64,000 nt of DNA from Mycobacterium gordonae. Its GTDB lineage: Bacteria > Actinomycetota > Actinomycetes > Mycobacteriales > Mycobacteriaceae. The DNA lies in NCBI RefSeq assembly GCF_017086405.1, contig NZ_CP070973.1:3938739-4002738 (forward strand), written 5' to 3'. Shown here in pieces: positions 16,714 through 25,655 of this stretch (position 1 is the first letter of the stretch; every line of letters begins with the position of its first letter). A program made the translations under genes and the position numbers. A model generated the notes under the pieces. The model was not told the DNA's origin and searched no databases. It saw only the letters and a program-made list of their open reading frames with translations.

Positions 16714-17960
16714 TGCGGCCCGCCCTCGGCTGCCCGCCGCTGAATCGCCTGCTGGTAGACACGTACGGTCTGGGCGGCCACCGCGTCCCAGCTGAACACG
16801 TTGACTGCACGGCTGCGCCCGGCCGCGCCCAGGCTGCGTCGGCGCTCCGGTGAATCCAGGAGCTTTCCAAGCGCGTGAGTCAGGGCGTCGACGTCAGCGG
16901 CCGCCACCAACTCGGCGCAGGCACCATCTGTTCCCAGGACTTCGGGCAGCGCACCCACTCGGCTGGCGACGATGGGTGTCCCACTCGCCATTGCTTCGAC
17001 CGCAGGCAGCGAAAAACCTTCGTAGAGCGAGGGAATACACGCCACTTCGGCCGATGCGAACAGCGCGGCCAGCTCGGCATCGGGTAGTCCGCTGGCAATG
17101 TGGACGATGTCGGAGATGCCGAGCTCGGCGATGAGCTTATGGGTCGGGCCGTTGGTTTCGACTTTGGCGACCAACCGCAATTCGAGGTCTCGGCTGGTGC
17201 GCAGTTTGGCAACGGCGTGCAACAGGGTACTGACGCCCTTGAGCGGAGTGTCCGCGCTGGCGATCGCCATCACCCGGCCGGGTTGCCGTGGCGATGAGCC
17301 CGGCTTGAACAGTTCCGTGTTCACCCCCAACGGCACCACATGCAATTGCCCGGGCGAGACGCCGAAGTCCGCAACTATGTCGGACGCCGACGACGAGGAA
17401 ACCGTTAGCAGGTCAGGGATCTGGCGCGCCACCTGCTTCTGCATGCTGGAAAACCCATACCAACGGTGCACCAACGGTTTTCGCCACCACTGCGCGGCAG
17501 CGAGATCGAGCAAACGGTCGCGCGTGATGGGGTGGTGCACGGTAGCCACCACCGGCATGCCGGCCGCGGCGATGGTCAGCAGCCCACTTCCCAAGCTCTG
17601 ATTGTCGTGCACGACATCGAAATCGCCAGCCCGGTCCGCCAATAACCGCGCTGCCCGGAGGGTGAAGGTTCGCGGCTCGGGAAATCCAGCGGTCCACATG
17701 GTGGCCAGTTCGAGCAGATCGATGGAGTCGCGGATTTCACTCGGCCGGGGCACCCGGAAGGGGTCCGGCTCGCGGTAGAGGTCGAGGCTGGGGACCTTCG
17801 TCAGCCGAACCCGCGGATCGAGCAATTCTGGATAGGGCTGGCCCGAGAACACCTCGACCTCGTGGCCGAGGTCCACTAGGCCGCGGCTGAGGTGCCGCAC
17901 GTAGACACCTTGCCCACCGCAATGGTCTTTACTCCGGTAAGACAGCAGCGCAATTCGCAT
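16707..17960 (-). CDS. Glycosyltransferase family 4
   Basis: A 417-residue GT-B fold retaining glycosyltransferase. The N-terminal domain has IALLSYRSKDHCGGQGVYV with the Gly loop that binds the nucleotide sugar. The C-terminal domain has VVPLGVNTELFKPG and IPSLYEGFSLPAVEAMASG, which holds the EX7E motif (E in YEGF to E in VEAM) typical of GT4. The translation begins naturally at the ATG at 17958-17960 (MRIALLSYRS) behind GAAGGG; the frame is open 102 codons further but has no family content. It is first in the operon with a methyltransferase and a toroid protein. The donor and acceptor are not known; envelope glycolipid or polysaccharide is likely. Confidence 0.92.
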   Translation of the reverse strand: MRIALLSYRSKDHCGGQGVYVRHLSRGLVDLGHEVEVFSGQPYPELLDPRVRLTKVPSLDLYREPDPFRVPRPSEIRDSIDLLELATMWTAGFPEPRTFTLRAARLLADRAGDFDVVHDNQSLGSGLLTIAAAGMPVVATVHHPITRDRLLDLAAAQWWRKPLVHRWYGFSSMQKQVARQIPDLLTVSSSSASDIVADFGVSPGQLHVVPLGVNTELFKPGSSPRQPGRVMAIASADTPLKGVSTLLHAVAKLRTSRDLELRLVAKVETNGPTHKLIAELGISDIVHIASGLPDAELAALFASAEVACIPSLYEGFSLPAVEAMASGTPIVASRVGALPEVLGTDGACAELVAAADVDALTHALGKLLDSPERRRSLGAAGRSRAVNVFSWDAVAAQTVRVYQQAIQRRAAEGGPQC

Positions 17961-18296
17961 ATTCAACCCTTCGCCGCCAGGGATCGACCAGCAAGAGAGG
18001 AGAAAGGCGCCAATCTCATCGCTGTCAACGCGCTGTCGAACGGCAGGACAGCAAACTGGACATGTGTCCAGATTATAGTTCGGCCAGCTAATTGACGCAA
18101 ACCGCACCCCCGACTGATCCCCACGCCCTGTCAACGCGGCGGGCCATCGCACCCGCGCCGCACACCCGGCTACCGTTCTGAACCGGTCGAGCCTGAGACA
18201 GGCTCGTCTCAAGCTACGACAATCACCGGCGCAAGCGCGAACCCGCGGGGTCTCAACCGCGGTCAAAACACGTCAAATCGGTTTAGTCTCATCGTG
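17961..18296. other. Divergent intergenic region
   Basis: About 335 bp between the divergent glycosyltransferase and acyltransferase genes. It should hold both promoters. No reading with family content, RNA gene or clear operator was seen. Confidence 0.5.
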
Positions 18297-19106
18297 ATGA
18301 CTCGGCCACGACTTCCCAAAGAACTTCGTCATCGCGACCCGGAGTTCATTCGCGCAGTGCTGCCTCCGCTGTGGTTGGCCTCCACTGTGTGGTTCCGAGC
18401 CGAGGTGCACGGCCTCGAGAACGTGCCGGACGAGCCGGTGCTGTTCGTGGGCAATCACAGCGGCGGGGGAGCCACCCCGGACACCTTCGTCTTCCTGCTG
18501 GCCTACAACACCTACTTCACTGTCGAGGGCCGTCCCCTCTACGCACTGGCGCACGACACCGTCACGGCCGCGCCGGTCATCGGCGAACTGACCCGCAAGC
18601 TCGGCGTGGTCCCGGCTGCCAATTCCTTCGCTGAGCGCATTTTCGACAGTGGCGGCTCGGCCCTGGTCTACCCGGGCGGGGACGTGGAGGCCCTACGCCC
18701 CTGGCGCGACCGCAACAAGATCATCTTTTCAGGCCGCAAAGGCTTCTTGCGGCTTGCTCACAAGTGCAACGTGAAGATCGTGCCGGTGGTGGCGACCGGC
18801 GGCCATGACACCTTGATAGTGCTCAACGACGGTCGCCGCACCGCCCAGCTGCTGCGGCTGGACAAACTGGCTCGCGTAAAGAGCATGCCGATGACGCTCA
18901 GCATTCCGTGGGGACTGTCCCCACTGCCGCTGCCGCACTTTCCCCTTCCGGCGAAGATCCGCATGCAGGTGCTCGACCCGATCGACGTGCGCGCCAGATT
19001 TGGCGACGAGCCGGATTGGGACCGGGCCCTGGGCTATGTCACCAGCGTCATGCAGGTCGGACTGTCCAAGCTGGCCAGCAAGACGATCGTCCCCATGGTC
19101 CGGTGA
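18297..19106 (+). CDS. Phospholipid/glycerol acyltransferase-like membrane-associated protein (Rv1920-like)
   Basis: A 269-residue protein of the LPLAT/DAGAT-like acyltransferase group. Visible motifs are LPPLWLASTVWFRAEVHGLENVP at the start, LFVGNHSGGGATPDTF (catalytic His region, with a wider His-Asp spacing than the classic HX4D), LGVVPAANSFAERIF and ALVYPGGDVEALRPW (acyl-acceptor region). It should transfer an acyl chain to a glycerolipid or related acceptor at the membrane. The ATG at 18297 is preferred over the overlapping GTG at 18294. The next gene starts 1 bp after its stop, so the two are coupled. The pair resembles Rv1920/Rv1919c of M. tuberculosis, there in a different arrangement. 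Confidence 0.87.
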   Translation: MTRPRLPKELRHRDPEFIRAVLPPLWLASTVWFRAEVHGLENVPDEPVLFVGNHSGGGATPDTFVFLLAYNTYFTVEGRPLYALAHDTVTAAPVIGELTRKLGVVPAANSFAERIFDSGGSALVYPGGDVEALRPWRDRNKIIFSGRKGFLRLAHKCNVKIVPVVATGGHDTLIVLNDGRRTAQLLRLDKLARVKSMPMTLSIPWGLSPLPLPHFPLPAKIRMQVLDPIDVRARFGDEPDWDRALGYVTSVMQVGLSKLASKTIVPMVR

Positions 19107-19107
19107 T

Positions 19108-19542
19108 ATGACCCAGACCGTCACCGTCACCCGACATATCGACTGTCCGCTCGACGTCAGCGGAACGTTCGTCACCGACCCGCACGGTCTTTTTCCCAAG
19201 GTGTCCACCTTCAGCCGATGTCGATTCGTCAAAGCGCGCGATGACGGCGAGCTGTGGGACGTGTACATGGAAAGTGGCACCATCCAGCTGGGCGGCCGCG
19301 TGCTGATCACACCGCCGACGGGCAGCCTACTGAAGTGGCGGGCGGTGCAAGGGACGCGACATTCTTTCGCTGCGCTGGTAGAACCCGACGGCGACGGCAG
19401 CCGCCTGACCCTGACCCTGACGTTTTCTACCACCGGTCTCGGAATCGCCCGGCTCAGCGAGTGGCTCGGACGCGGCCTGGTCGCGCGAAACTTGGAGGCC
19501 GCGGCCGAGGAAATCCGGCACTATCTCGAGTTCGAGAGGTAA
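19108..19542 (+). CDS. SRPBCC family protein (Rv1919c-like)
   Basis: A 144-residue helix-grip protein: VTVTRHIDCPLDVSGTFVTD at the start, then GELWDVYMESGTIQLGGRV, LLKWRAVQGTRHS, a strand pair around LTLTLTFSTTGLG and a long C-terminal helix LVARNLEAAAEEIRHYLE. Such proteins bind lipids or hydrophobic ligands. The ATG at 19108 starts 1 bp after the acyltransferase stop. Close coupling suggests the protein handles the substrate or product of the acyltransferase; this is inference. Confidence 0.85.
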   Translation: MTQTVTVTRHIDCPLDVSGTFVTDPHGLFPKVSTFSRCRFVKARDDGELWDVYMESGTIQLGGRVLITPPTGSLLKWRAVQGTRHSFAALVEPDGDGSRLTLTLTFSTTGLGIARLSEWLGRGLVARNLEAAAEEIRHYLEFER

Positions 19543-19758
19543 CTCCGCGGGTGCGGCCCGGCGGACCGCCATTTCGGCGATGAGCTGAATGTGTGCTTTA
19601 TTGGTAAAGGCTGTGCAAACAGCAGACAGCGAGCCGTTGTCTGAAGTCGCGCTACGCGGTGATGTCCGCTCACGGGCCCCGGGGGATTCGGGCCGAGCGT
19701 GCATCGAATGCACCACAGTGAGGTGGCCAGCCGACCACACCCGATCGGAGGAAGCGTG

Positions 19759-21114
19759 ATGGACTTCGCGTTGTTGCCCCCAGAGATCAACTCGACGCTG
19801 ATGTACGCCGGCCCCGGCTCTGGATCGATGGTGGCGGCCGCCGTGGCATGGGACGACCTGTCAGCCGAGCTGTATTCAACGGCCAGCGCGTACCAGTCGG
19901 TGATCACGGCTTTGACCGCCGGTCCGTGGATCGGCCCGGCGGCAGCTGCAATGGCTGCGGCCGCGTCACCCTACATCGCATGGCTCCGAGTCACCGCTCT
20001 CCAGGCTGAGCACACCGCTGATCAGGCCAAAGCAGCGGCTGTCGCCTACGAGACCGCGTTCGCCGAGACGGTCCCACCGCCGGTTGTCTTGGCCAATCGC
20101 AGCCTGTTGATGACGCTGATCGCGACCAACTTCTTCGGCCAGAACACGCCCTTGATCGCACTCACCGAAACCGAGTACGCCGACATGTGGGCACAGGACA
20201 CGGCGGCCATGCAGAGCTATGCGGCGTCATCGGCGGCCGCGACCACGCTGACGCCGTTCGCCGGTCCTTCCGCCACCACCGATTCAGGCGGGTTGTCAGC
20301 GCAAGCGGCCGCGGTCAGCCAGGCCGCCGGAACAGCCGCCGGGGAGGTGCAGAGCGCCGTCTCCTCGGCCCAGCAGGCGCTCGCCGCGGTGCCCGACGCG
20401 TTGGCCGGCCTGGCGACCCCGGCTCCGGCCGCAGCTATTTCGCCGTTCGACATCGTGACCCTCCTCGACTTCGGCGCGGGTCTCGTCAGCGGGTCGATAG
20501 ACGGAGTTCTTGCGACGTCTGCCCTCCCGTACGATGTCGCCGGCTACCACGTGGGTATCCACACCGACGACATCATCAGCGGGTGGGCCGGGGTCCAAGG
20601 GTGGCCGGGCACCGCAGCCGCGCCCCCGACCGACTTCCCGGTGATCACCAACCTCGGTTCGCCCGTGTCGGCGGGCCTCGGCGAGGCTGGATCGGTCGGC
20701 GGACTGTCGGTCCCCCCGGGCTGGACCACCGCCGCTCCCGGCTTCCGATTGGCGGCGCTGACGTCGCCTGCCGCCGGCGCCTCTGCCGCGGCAGAGGCTT
20801 CCGCGGCAGAGGGCGCCGGCGCGCTGTTCGGCCAGATGGCGGTGGCCGGGATGGCTGGGCGGGCTATGGCCGGCACCATCGGCACCGGCGGGTCGGGCGG
20901 CCCTCGCACGAAGGAACGCGTCGGGGTCGCTAAGCGCGGGACGACGGCGGCGGCTGAGGTACCGGAGGAAAGTGCGGCGCCGCCGCCGACGCTGCCCGGC
21001 GGCCCGATCACCAGCATCGCCGCCGAACTCCGTGAACTCGCGTCGCTCCGCGACGCCGGCATCCTCACCGACGAAGAGTTCACCGAGCAGAAGCAACGCC
21101 TGCTGCCGCGCTGA
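19759..21114 (+). CDS. PPE protein with C-terminal SHOCT domain
   Basis: A 451-residue PPE protein. MDFALLPPEINSTLMYAG opens a standard PPE domain (about residues 1-170) with the GPWIGPAA turn. The middle has the GGLSVPPGW signature of the SVP subgroup (about residue 315) and a Gly/Met-rich stretch. The last 35 residues, ITSIAAELRELASLRDAGIL followed by TDEEFTEQKQRLL, match the SHOCT short C-terminal domain, a two-helix oligomerisation or peptide-binding element common in actinobacterial proteins. PPE-SHOCT fusion is unusual. GGAGGAAG precedes the ATG at 19759; a GTG one codon upstream is also possible. No PE gene is next to it, so any PE partner must come from elsewhere. Confidence 0.92.
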   Translation: MDFALLPPEINSTLMYAGPGSGSMVAAAVAWDDLSAELYSTASAYQSVITALTAGPWIGPAAAAMAAAASPYIAWLRVTALQAEHTADQAKAAAVAYETAFAETVPPPVVLANRSLLMTLIATNFFGQNTPLIALTETEYADMWAQDTAAMQSYAASSAAATTLTPFAGPSATTDSGGLSAQAAAVSQAAGTAAGEVQSAVSSAQQALAAVPDALAGLATPAPAAAISPFDIVTLLDFGAGLVSGSIDGVLATSALPYDVAGYHVGIHTDDIISGWAGVQGWPGTAAAPPTDFPVITNLGSPVSAGLGEAGSVGGLSVPPGWTTAAPGFRLAALTSPAAGASAAAEASAAEGAGALFGQMAVAGMAGRAMAGTIGTGGSGGPRTKERVGVAKRGTTAAAEVPEESAAPPPTLPGGPITSIAAELRELASLRDAGILTDEEFTEQKQRLLPR

Positions 21115-21255
21115 GACGAGCGGAGGCCAACGCTGGACGCGGGGCAAAGGGCACGTTGCCCCGGTCCGACGCCTTCCTAGCGGAAAAGCCCGCGCCGCCG
21201 AACGCGACGCCGGCCGCCCGGCTGATCGCCCAGCTGGGATGTTCGGTCAGCGTCG

Positions 21256-21903
21256 CTACTTGACCCGGTTGGCCGCGAAGGTCGCAGCCTGGGTCGTCAT
21301 ACCGTTCTCGATGTAGGAGACGTGCGCCATGATGTTGCCGCCGCCCGTGCAGATCGGGTCATCGGTAGCGCACAGGCTGATTAGCTTGCCGCTGTAGAGC
21401 GGGCTGATCGTCGGTAGCGGGCCGCCGCCCCACAGTGCGCTAGAGAAACCGCTGGATGGTTCGCCGAAGTAGGCCACCGCGCCGACGTGGTTGGCAACCG
21501 GCGCCGGCATCTGGGTGGTGGCCAGATTGATCACGGTGGCACCCTGCGAGTACCCACCCATGACGATCTTGGTGCTGGGGCAACTGGCGACCGTGCTCTG
21601 GACGTGAGCACTCGCATCGTCAGCACCGCTGGTTGCGCTGTTGTGGTAGTCGTCGTTGGCGGGGTAATTGACCGCGTACACCTCGACCGAACGGCCGGCC
21701 AGCTGAGAAGTGAGCGAATCCACGAAGGCTTGGCCGACATTGCCCAGCCCCGGCTCCTGGTGAGTGCCGCGGGCGTACACGATCGAGACGTCGGAGCAGG
21801 GGTCGGCCGATGCGGTGGCCGGGGTGGCGAGTGGCACGCTCAGCAGAGCCCACGTCGTCATGACGAAGACACCGGAGATTCGTGCGAGGCAGCGTGCGGT
21901 CAT
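21256..21903 (-). CDS. Secreted cutinase-family esterase, Cfp21-like
   Basis: A 215-residue cutinase with a signal peptide cut near ATASADPCSD. The mature enzyme starts DPCSDVSIVYARGTHQEPG. The triad is complete: Ser in GGYSQGATV, Asp in LCATDDPICTGG and His in MAHVSYIENG. Four cysteines suit two disulfides. It closely resembles my memory of M. tuberculosis Cfp21 (Rv1984c), a secreted antigen with esterase/lipase activity. The ATG at 21901-21903 gives the matching N terminus (TARCLARISG); the TTG two codons upstream is less likely. Confidence 0.93.
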   Translation of the reverse strand: MTARCLARISGVFVMTTWALLSVPLATPATASADPCSDVSIVYARGTHQEPGLGNVGQAFVDSLTSQLAGRSVEVYAVNYPANDDYHNSATSGADDASAHVQSTVASCPSTKIVMGGYSQGATVINLATTQMPAPVANHVGAVAYFGEPSSGFSSALWGGGPLPTISPLYSGKLISLCATDDPICTGGGNIMAHVSYIENGMTTQAATFAANRVK

Positions 21904-21981
21904 GCCCAAGATCCTGGCATACCGACGGCAAGACCGTAGCCGGCGGCTGGGGTCGCCGACGGCGTGCTCGCGTGCCGCGGC

Positions 21982-23265
21982 TCAATCAGCCGTCAAGGTG
22001 GAGTCCTGGTCGCGGCTGCCGAACCACTTCAACGCCTCGAGTGCAACCGCGACGCGAACGGTGGTGCGTTCCAACGGCCGCGGCAGCAGTCGTTGGGCGG
22101 CATCGAGCCGGCTCAACAGGGTGTTGCGGTGGATGTAGAGCTGTTGGGCCGCGCGGGCGGCATTGCACTGCTCGTTGATGTACGTCAGCAACGTGTCCCG
22201 AAGCACCGAGCCGGCCGAGGCGAGGGAACCGAGCGTATGGCTGATGAAAGCATCTGCCTGACCTTGCTTTTGGGTGAGCAGCGCGACCATCTGGATGTCT
22301 TCGAAGTGCGCTACCTGCTGTCGTGACCGCAACCGCACCATCATGTGCTGCGCGGTGAGGGCCTGCTCATAGCTGTTGCGGAAACCGTCGACGCCTCGCG
22401 CACCGGCGCCGATCGCGAGGCGCAGCCTGGGAGTTTCGTCGAGCACTCTACGGACCTTTTCACCGTCGATTTCGGCGACATCCTTGAACCACACCCAGCG
22501 AGTCGCCTCGCTGGCGACCACCGCGAATGGTTGTGGGCATCCGACAACCTGCCCCAATGCGGCAACCGTCCGGTCCATCAGCCGGCTATCGCCGTCAGGC
22601 TCGTCACACCACAGGATGGCGGCGGTGTGAGATCCGCTGAGCGCGTACCCCAGTCGCGCTTCAGCCCGTTTGTGGTTCATGGACTCGCCGTCGAGGATGA
22701 ATTCGACGATCTTGCGCCGCTCGACGATCGCCCCCTGGGCCAGTTCGGTGTGCTCCAGCTTCATCTGCCGCGCGATCGCGGCTAGCGTCAAGTCGACGAA
22801 ATCACTCGCTGAGCGCGAGATCACATTGAGTAGCTCTCTGAGTTCATGCGGATCGGACGTGAGGTCGAACACGATGTCCATCCAGCGCTGCAAAGCCACG
22901 TTCTGGCCGATGCGGTAGATGTCGGGCGCCGAAGCGCCAAGGCCCCGGCGCACCAGAATGCGAGCCATCCGCAACGGCTCAGGCCCGAGGTACGCCGACA
23001 CGACGCCACCGGGGTCACGCAAGTGACTGGTGGCGAAGTGCACGAGGTTCGCACGATTGGACGAACTGACCGCTGCGGCCAGGGTCGGATCTCCGGCGAT
23101 CGCGGAGTTGCCGGCCACGGATGCCCGGTCGAGCTGTTCCAGCCATTCTGGGGTTGGGTTGAGAGCGATCCAGGCTCCTTGGCGGATCAGCTCGCGGATC
23201 TGCGGCGACAATTTGCTATCTACCACGGAAAACCATTCGGTCGTAGGCGCACTTTGTACTTTCAT
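21982..23265 (-). CDS. PucR-family transcriptional regulator
   Basis: A 427-residue PucR-type regulator. The N-terminal part (about residues 1-160) is the variable sensor region of mycobacterial PucR proteins, followed by a GGDEF-like region around RKIVEFILDGESMNHKRAE. The C terminus has the helix-turn-helix segment LLTYINEQCNAARAAQQLYI and HRNTLLSRLDAAQRLL. Family members often control purine or amino-acid use, but the ligand here is unknown. The ATG at 23263-23265 follows GAGAGAA; the longer frame is not family-like. It is divergent from the large cyclase gene, sharing an AT-rich 195-bp region that should hold both promoters. Confidence 0.88.
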   Translation of the reverse strand: MKVQSAPTTEWFSVVDSKLSPQIRELIRQGAWIALNPTPEWLEQLDRASVAGNSAIAGDPTLAAAVSSSNRANLVHFATSHLRDPGGVVSAYLGPEPLRMARILVRRGLGASAPDIYRIGQNVALQRWMDIVFDLTSDPHELRELLNVISRSASDFVDLTLAAIARQMKLEHTELAQGAIVERRKIVEFILDGESMNHKRAEARLGYALSGSHTAAILWCDEPDGDSRLMDRTVAALGQVVGCPQPFAVVASEATRWVWFKDVAEIDGEKVRRVLDETPRLRLAIGAGARGVDGFRNSYEQALTAQHMMVRLRSRQQVAHFEDIQMVALLTQKQGQADAFISHTLGSLASAGSVLRDTLLTYINEQCNAARAAQQLYIHRNTLLSRLDAAQRLLPRPLERTTVRVAVALEALKWFGSRDQDSTLTAD

Positions 23266-23460
23266 CGAGTTCTCTCGGTGAGGTGAGGGGAGTTGGTTCG
23301 ACTGCGGATCGATGCGGGCGCGGGTCCCCGCGGGCCCTTCAAAAGCTACATCAACGTATCGTATACAGTCAAGCATTCTATACTCATATGTATTCGTTGT
23401 TGATTTTTCCGGCCGCTTCGGCATCCCGAAGTTGATCCGCCCGGTCTAGAGTTCCAATCG

Positions 23461-25293
23461 ATGCGTCGCACGTGGACCTGGACATTTGACCTGCAGCCGG
23501 ATCAACTCTGGCCGGTGCTGGCTGACACCAACCGGTTCAACGAGGCCCTGGGTCTGCCGCCCTACACACTCGACGAGACGCCCCAACCGAACGGCACAGT
23601 CCTGCGACGTGGGCGGGGTAAAGCAGCGGGTTTCACGCTGGAGTGGGAAGAGAAGCCGTACGAGTGGGTCTCGGGTCGACATTTTCGCCAGTCACGCGTG
23701 TTCAGCAAGGGCCCGTTCCGGCGCTTCGGCCCGGACTTCGATGTCGAACCGGACGGCTGCGGCGGCTCGCGTGTTTCCTATGCACTCGAATGGGAGCCGC
23801 TGAACATGGCAGGCCGCCTGTTCGGCGCTCGACTTGCGGCGCAGGCCGGTGAGCACGTGCGCCGCCGCGTCCTGGAGGCGGTCGCTTATCTTCGGGGTGA
23901 CGATGCTGCGGACCGCCTCACACCGTTCGTGTTGCCAGAGCCGATGCTGCCACCGGGTGCGCGCGAACGAGCCACCGCGATCGCACGCGAAATCGACCGC
24001 AGCGCGTACGGAAACGGGCTCGGTGACCGCCTGGCCGAGCTGGTGCTGCACGCCATGGCGGCCGATCTCAACCGGCTGCGACCCAAGGTCCTGGCGGGCC
24101 AGCTTGGGGTGCCGGTGCGCGCAGCCACCGAGGCGTGTCTGACCGCCGTGAAGAGCGGTCTGCTTTGCATGAAGTGGGATCTGCTGTGCCCCAATTGCCG
24201 GGGCGCCAAGGTCAGCGTCCCATCGCTGGCCGACCTACCACACGGTGCGCACTGTTCGTCGTGCAACATCGATTACGACCGCGACTTCGAACGCAACGTC
24301 GAGCTGACATTCACACCGTCACCGACGGTGCGCCCGCTGCGGGAGGGCGAATTCTGCCTTTCCGGACCGATGAGCACCGCGCATGTGGTGGTGCAGGTCT
24401 TACTGAGCCCGGGGGAGCGACGCACCGTGCCAATCGACCTGCTTCCCGGCTCCTATCGTGGACGCACGTTACATCCGGGCGCCGTCGTCGACGTCGAATA
24501 CGCTGCCGACGCCTTTCCCGATCTGCGTATCACGGCCACCGGTGTGGAGCTGCTCGCGGAGCCGGACGGCAACGACGAGCCGGGAACCGTGACGTTCGTC
24601 AACGAGACAGGATACGAACTTGCGGCGTTGATCGAAGAACGATCGTGGACACGGCAGGCCCTGACGGCACCGGAAGTGATCTCGTTGCAGGCATTTCGAG
24701 ACATGTTCGCCGAGGCGACGCTGCGCCCGGGTGACGATGCCGGCGTCAGCCAGGTCGCGCTGCTGTTCACCGACCTGCGTGGCTCGACTGAGCTCTATGA
24801 ACGGGTTGGTGATGCCACCGCGTACAACTTGGTCCGGGAACACTTCACCTTGCTCGCCGAGATCGTGCGTGATCATGCCGGCGCGATCGTCAAGACGATC
24901 GGCGACGCGGTGATGGCGTCGTTCGACGATCCCGCCCAGGCGGTGCGCGCGGCGCTGGCCATGCAGGCCAAGATCGCCGCGTCCGCGCACGGCGCCGAGC
25001 ATCTGGTGTTGAAAGTGGGCGTCCATGCCGGCCCGAGTGTGGTCGTGACGTTGAATGACCGCCTGGACTACTTCGGCTCCACCGTCAATATGGCGGCGCG
25101 CCTGCAAGGTCAGAGTGCCGGCGAGGACATCGTGCTGTCAGAAGCCATCGCTTCGGATCCTGCGGTCCAGGAATTTCTGGCCGACATACCGCAGCGCCAT
25201 GAGACGGTTGCGCTCAAAGGTTTCAACGAACCGGTCGGTTTCCTGCGGTTGCTGAGTTTGGCATCACCCCGGGACGGGGAAGACGGGCACTAG
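23461..25293 (+). CDS. Class III adenylate/guanylate cyclase with SRPBCC, DUF5939-like and zinc-ribbon parts
   Basis: A 610-residue multidomain cyclase. Residues about 1-145 form an SRPBCC/START-like domain (WTFDLQPDQLWPVLADTNRF). Residues about 150-410 match the DUF5939 region of cyclases and include two CxxC pairs, LLCPNCRG and HCSSCNIDY, that could bind zinc. The C-terminal cyclase homology domain starts near residue 428 (VALLFTDLRGSTELYERVGD, with the metal-binding Asp), continues with KTIGDAVMASFDD (second metal Asp) and LDYFGSTVNMAARLQ (transition-state Asn-Arg motif). All key residues appear present, so cAMP production is likely. The SRPBCC part suggests lipid or small-molecule sensing. 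It is divergent from the PucR gene. Confidence 0.93.
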   Translation: MRRTWTWTFDLQPDQLWPVLADTNRFNEALGLPPYTLDETPQPNGTVLRRGRGKAAGFTLEWEEKPYEWVSGRHFRQSRVFSKGPFRRFGPDFDVEPDGCGGSRVSYALEWEPLNMAGRLFGARLAAQAGEHVRRRVLEAVAYLRGDDAADRLTPFVLPEPMLPPGARERATAIAREIDRSAYGNGLGDRLAELVLHAMAADLNRLRPKVLAGQLGVPVRAATEACLTAVKSGLLCMKWDLLCPNCRGAKVSVPSLADLPHGAHCSSCNIDYDRDFERNVELTFTPSPTVRPLREGEFCLSGPMSTAHVVVQVLLSPGERRTVPIDLLPGSYRGRTLHPGAVVDVEYAADAFPDLRITATGVELLAEPDGNDEPGTVTFVNETGYELAALIEERSWTRQALTAPEVISLQAFRDMFAEATLRPGDDAGVSQVALLFTDLRGSTELYERVGDATAYNLVREHFTLLAEIVRDHAGAIVKTIGDAVMASFDDPAQAVRAALAMQAKIAASAHGAEHLVLKVGVHAGPSVVVTLNDRLDYFGSTVNMAARLQGQSAGEDIVLSEAIASDPAVQEFLADIPQRHETVALKGFNEPVGFLRLLSLASPRDGEDGH

Positions 25294-25320
25294 ATTTGCC
25301 CGTGCGATTCGAGGTGTGCA

Positions 25321-25638
25321 ATGTGGACGATCATCTACCGGCTGATATCCGTCGCCGCCATGATGCTTGCGCCGATGGCGGTTATGACGATCGCGACACC
25401 CGCCGTCAGTTCGGCGCAGTGCGCCGACGGCGAATGGTGGGATCCCACAGGTAAGGTGTGCCGCCCCTTGGGTGTTGGGCCACAACCACTCAACTGTGAT
25501 GCGGGCCAGTGGTGGGATCCGACCGCCAACGTCTGCCGGCCCTTGGGCGTCGGGCCGCAACCACTGGCCTGCGACAACGGTTGGTGGTGGGACCCGGCAG
25601 CCAACGTCTGCCGGCCACCGGTGTTACCAGCGGGATAG
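25321..25638 (+). CDS. Small secreted protein with three 25-residue Cys-WWDP repeats
   Basis: A 105-residue protein with a signal peptide (about residues 1-32, ending VSSAQ). The whole mature chain is three tandem 25-residue repeats starting at Cys34, Cys59 and Cys84. Each has the form C-x(2)-G-x-W-W-D-P followed by (A/G)-(N/K)-V-C-R-P; the first two end LGVGPQPL. Each unit has two cysteines 13 residues apart, so each may be a small disulfide loop with exposed Trp pairs, perhaps a carbohydrate- or wall-binding module. I do not recognise a named family. The ATG at 25321 lies 27 bp after the cyclase stop; co-transcription is possible. Confidence 0.85.
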   Translation: MWTIIYRLISVAAMMLAPMAVMTIATPAVSSAQCADGEWWDPTGKVCRPLGVGPQPLNCDAGQWWDPTANVCRPLGVGPQPLACDNGWWWDPAANVCRPPVLPAG

Positions 25639-25655
25639 ATAGCGGCCACATCGCG

